Assembly: GCA_948567375.1 (NCBI GenBank)
Contig: OX419758.1
Coordinates: 9,119,001 to 9,183,000, forward strand
Source of the DNA: Lunularia cruciata
Lineage: Eukaryota > Streptophyta > Marchantiopsida > Lunulariales > Lunulariaceae
Direction of reading: 5' to 3'
Length of the DNA: 64,000 bases
Shown piece by piece: positions 62,101 to 64,000 of the stretch. Position 1 is the stretch's first letter. Every line of letters starts with the position of its first letter. The notes under the pieces are model-generated. The model made no database searches and had not been told where the DNA came from. It saw only the letters and a list, made by a program, of their open reading frames with translations. Both the position numbers and the translations under genes were made by a program.

Positions 62101-64000
62101 ATATGATCAGGTACTGCACCATTTTTCTGCAACGACAAGAGTCAATGCAGGAAATGGCAGGAAACTCATCTGACCTTATTTGGATCGGCAACCATCTTTG
62201 GAGCTTGCTGAAACATTATACAGCAGGCCTCCATGACCATTTTAACACCCTCGGGGGGATTTCTTAGGGACTTTACTTCGACAATATCATTCCTAGTCAA
62301 CAATTTTAGAGATGATAGGGCTGCCTCAAGGGCTGGGAGCGCTTTATCAAGTTCAGCTTGGGCGCTGTCTGCGATGCTTTTGGCTTTAGCTGCCATCTTA
62401 TTTGCTTCTGCTTCTTGTTTCCCAACCTGAACAAAACTGACAGATCTTTTCCTTCACTTGTCATCTCCAGGCTGGCAGATTCTAGAATAAGCGATGCGAA
62501 AAATCTTCACAATCAAAAAGCACTGTTAATTCCTTAGGAAGCAAGTTAGTCCGCGAAAGATAAAATACAACCTCCGCTTTTGTTATATCGGCGGCTTTCT
62601 TGTCATTTGAAATGACAGCCATCATTTCGTCTGCTTCCTTTGCGGTAGCCTGTAGGATGGGCTGTAATTGTACAAGCTCGTCCTGCATAACCGTCACTTC
62701 TTGTGCAGTTGTAAGAAGTTTGTCCAGACCTGCTTCAAGTCTTCCCTTTAGTCCTTGCAGATCGGACTTCTTCTCGCCCATAAGCTTGATGAAGAGCTGG
62801 AGAAGCTCGAGATAACTTGTAGGAGTGACGTAGTTATGACGATTTAGCTCCTGTAGGAAATCTGCAGAGCGCTTCTCTACAGATTGATGAACGTAGACAC
62901 ACGTCTTCACAAGTTTTACCACCTGTTCCGGAAAATATCACTTCTTAGCAAATGGTTGACTGTATCAGTTTCCTATGAGGATCAGATTGGACCAACAGCT
63001 TCTGTTGTAACTTTTCTTCCTACTAGGTTACGCATCAACGAAATTGTCTCACCTCTTCAGAAGTAAACAGCCCAGTGGCAGTGAGAAAATTATGAGCGAC
63101 CGATTTCAAAGCTTCCTCTGGCCACTCGCTAAACCAGTCGATAGTACAACAGTTGACTAGAGATGGAAACATTCGCAACCTCGTACGAAAAGCATCTCCA
63201 ATTGGACTCATGGCCAACACTACATGGAGATTGTGTCGCACACGCTTTTGGAAGGCGGTTTGAAGAGTCAACTTTGTCACAGGACTGCCGGATGCAAGAA
63301 GGATAGGACGCATCGCATTAGCAATAATGTCTAGGTCTTCGTTTTTCCACAAATTCGGTACCTGGATTGCAGATACGGTGGTTGTCACGCAATATGTAAA
63401 GGAAGCGATAGAAACATAGAAGGATATGGCAAAACCAAATTACGTTTCTGTTTGCAATTCGCTACTGCACACAATCCGACAATCTGATGTCAACTAAAAT
63501 TTGAATGCTTCGAAGAAAAGAACATTTATGTCCACCCTTGCTCAGCTAGCTGCCATGAACTATTAGATACAGAAGCAAAAGGGCAATGGAGATCGCTCCG
63601 TGTCTTTTCCGTTCTCCATGTCAAGGGATTCAAGTGATTGCCTCCCCAGAATTTAAAATGTTGTTGATATCTTCCAAGAAAGATTCCATGATAATCTGGG
63701 TGTCAGAGAACAAGAACACTGTTTCCTTGTCATCCAGTCCCGCTTTGAAAAGGACTTTCTTCAAGTCTTCCTTCCACTCGTTGTTTCCATAGCCCTTAGC
63801 TATTTCAACCTGTAAAACATGATAACGTAATGGAGCCCAACCACACTTTGCAAGAGGAAGACTATGAGCAAGCGAGATGAGAAAATGAATTTCCATGTGT
63901 TGAGGCAGCAGAAGTTCAGCATCACATTGGGCATTGATCACGTTTGTAAACAACTAACCACGCTCATAATGCATGCGAGATGTACCTGAATGATCTCAAA
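47178..64000 (-). CDS. axonemal dynein heavy chain, DNAH1/DHC2-like (3' part, 23 exons)
   Basis: Minus-strand exons: 64000-63986 (partial), 63809-63642, 63361-63053, 62922-62572, 62426-62175, 62034-61870, 61542-61369, 61102-60800, 60482-60324, 60213-59917, 59578-59381, 59059-58934, 58683-58411, 57929-57825 (or 57801), 57187-56972, 56839-56657, 56550-56398, 50703-50353, 50232-50128, 49220-48723, 48413-48261, 47953-47638, 47299-47178. About 1,670 codons cover AAA4 ([14 protein letters not shown]), the coiled-coil stalk and microtubule-binding region, AAA5 (GPVKM-like [19 protein letters not shown]), AAA6 ([28 protein letters not shown]) and the C-terminal domain to an ALNY end. Spacing, [12 protein letters not shown] and the [15 protein letters not shown] tail fit DNAH1, an inner-arm dynein (Chlamydomonas DHC2), as I recall that family. 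It drives flagellar bending, here presumably in sperm. All introns are phase 0 except the last. No exon is broken. Confidence 0.93.
50722..51598 (+). repeat. 5' LTR of the copia element, split by a solo LTR
   Basis: The outer parts 50,722-51,115 and 51,571-51,598 match the 3' LTR. The intervening 450 bp is the minus-strand solo LTR. The 3' LTR carries an extra ~18-bp duplication (AGATACATGATTAAG) that is absent here. Confidence 0.9.
51116..51565 (-). repeat. solo LTR (family 2) inserted in the copia 5' LTR
   Basis: This 450-bp sequence is the reverse complement of the LTR at 53,899-54,350 and is bounded by TG...CA. Flanks TACTT and TACGT are a target duplication with one change. It is related to but distinct from the host LTR. 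Confidence 0.88.
51599..51610 (+). promoter_or_regulatory. copia primer-binding site of the half-tRNA-iMet type
   Basis: GGTTATGGGCAC starts immediately after the LTR. It complements the anticodon arm of initiator tRNA-Met (GGGC.CATAACC), the primer type known for Drosophila copia and yeast Ty5, and not the usual 3'-end primer sequence TGGTATCAGAGC. The gag ATG at 51,603 lies within it. Confidence 0.6.
51603..53338 (+). pseudogene. copia gag and protease, interrupted
   Basis: The frame starts [16 protein letters not shown] with a typical copia gag W..W-type helix region. It is broken by a stop near 51,815 and by the solo LTR at 51,958-52,471. It resumes at about 52,480 and runs through a CX2CX4HX4C zinc knuckle ([14 protein letters not shown], ~52,858) to the protease. 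The catalytic triplet there reads D-Y-G ([12 protein letters not shown]) instead of D-S/T-G. A further stop lies at 53,315, and the frame ends at the inversion breakpoint at about 53,338. Confidence 0.85.
51953..52476 (+). repeat. solo LTR (family 3) inserted in copia gag
   Basis: The LTR is 51,958-52,471 (TGTTAG...CATCA) between perfect AAACT target duplications. Its 3' half resembles the host LTR, while its 5' half is unique and has a short CACACCTTTCAGTA-type repeat near 52,050-52,100. Confidence 0.9.
53339..54798 (-). pseudogene. inverted copia segment: pre-integrase and integrase
   Basis: On the minus strand it reads [18 protein letters not shown] and an [14 protein letters not shown] zinc motif. 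The integrase core follows ([25 protein letters not shown] with the second acidic residue, [15 protein letters not shown] with the third), then the integrase tail ([22 protein letters not shown]). Joining it reversed restores continuity with LISV before it on the plus strand. The solo LTR at 53,899 and a frameshift break it. The N-terminal half of reverse transcriptase, expected after it, is absent. Confidence 0.88.
53894..54355 (+). repeat. solo LTR (family 2) in the inverted integrase segment
   Basis: The LTR is 53,899-54,350 with perfect TACTA target duplications at 53,894-53,898 and 54,351-54,355. It separates the VDDYS and SKDEV parts of integrase. Confidence 0.92.
54799..55790 (+). pseudogene. 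copia reverse transcriptase C-terminal half and RNase H
   Basis: The frame picks up at the YVDDLLLLG active-site motif and continues through [11 protein letters not shown] and the RNase H motifs ([37 protein letters not shown]). It shifts by one base near 55,670; after the shift the usual copia end (ADVFTKALP...) reads to TAA just before the polypurine tract. The N-terminal palm and fingers of reverse transcriptase are missing. Confidence 0.88.
55792..56226 (+). repeat. 3' LTR of the copia element
   Basis: 435 bp, TGTTAG...CATCA, preceded by AAATGGGAG and followed by the CAGTA target duplication. It matches the 5' LTR apart from scattered substitutions and one 18-bp duplication. Confidence 0.92.

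Overview
The window looks like nuclear DNA of a land plant that still makes flagellated sperm, meaning a bryophyte, lycophyte, fern or similar. Spliced genes with GT-AG introns of about 100-200 bp, a plant receptor-type kinase domain and a plant SMP/C2 protein point to a plant. An axonemal dynein heavy chain excludes flowering plants and conifers as the likely source. This assignment is inference; no species marker is visible.

Layout. (1) 1-4.4 kb: a two-copy tandem repeat, a short 3' tail of a non-LTR retrotransposon, and a two-exon gene (+) that appears to join a retrotransposon-gag-like domain to a complete Ser/Thr kinase. (2) 7.0-9.5 kb: a six-exon Sec14/CRAL-TRIO lipid-transfer gene (-), reconstructed in phase from start to stop. 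(3) 12-20.5 kb: an old, C-to-T-decayed Ty3/gypsy element with nested repeats. (4) 20.9-24.6 kb and 40.4-44.1 kb: a decayed and a nearly intact copy of the same roughly 3.7 kb non-LTR retrotransposon. It carries an N-terminal CCHH finger, a reverse transcriptase and a C-terminal restriction-like endonuclease. Three isolated 3' tails of this family lie elsewhere. (5) 25-32 kb: AT-rich DNA without convincing genes but with a 50-bp-arm perfect palindrome. (6) 32.6-34.6 kb: a single-exon SMP/C2 membrane protein (-) of the NTMC2T5 type. (7) 37.8-38.7 kb: a 475-bp-period duplication. (8) 47.2-64.0 kb: the 3' part (23 exons, about 1,670 codons) of a DNAH1/DHC2-type inner-arm dynein heavy chain (-). 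One of its introns holds a 5.5 kb Ty1/copia element at 50,722-56,226.

The copia element is itself a nest. It has perfect CAGTA target duplications, three inserted solo LTRs, and an inverted central pol segment. It also has a primer site that looks complementary to the initiator-tRNA anticodon arm and overlaps the gag start codon. The insertion lies 18 nt from a dynein 3' splice site, so it probably supplies that intron's branch point.

The most interesting signals are: the in-frame TGA inside the zinc finger of both non-LTR copies; the non-LTR stop codon placed inside a conserved hairpin that begins its mobile 3' tail; the gag-kinase fusion; the 107-bp palindrome; and the splice-site-proximal copia insertion. 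All assignments come from reading translated sequence and recalled family motifs. No database search was possible.
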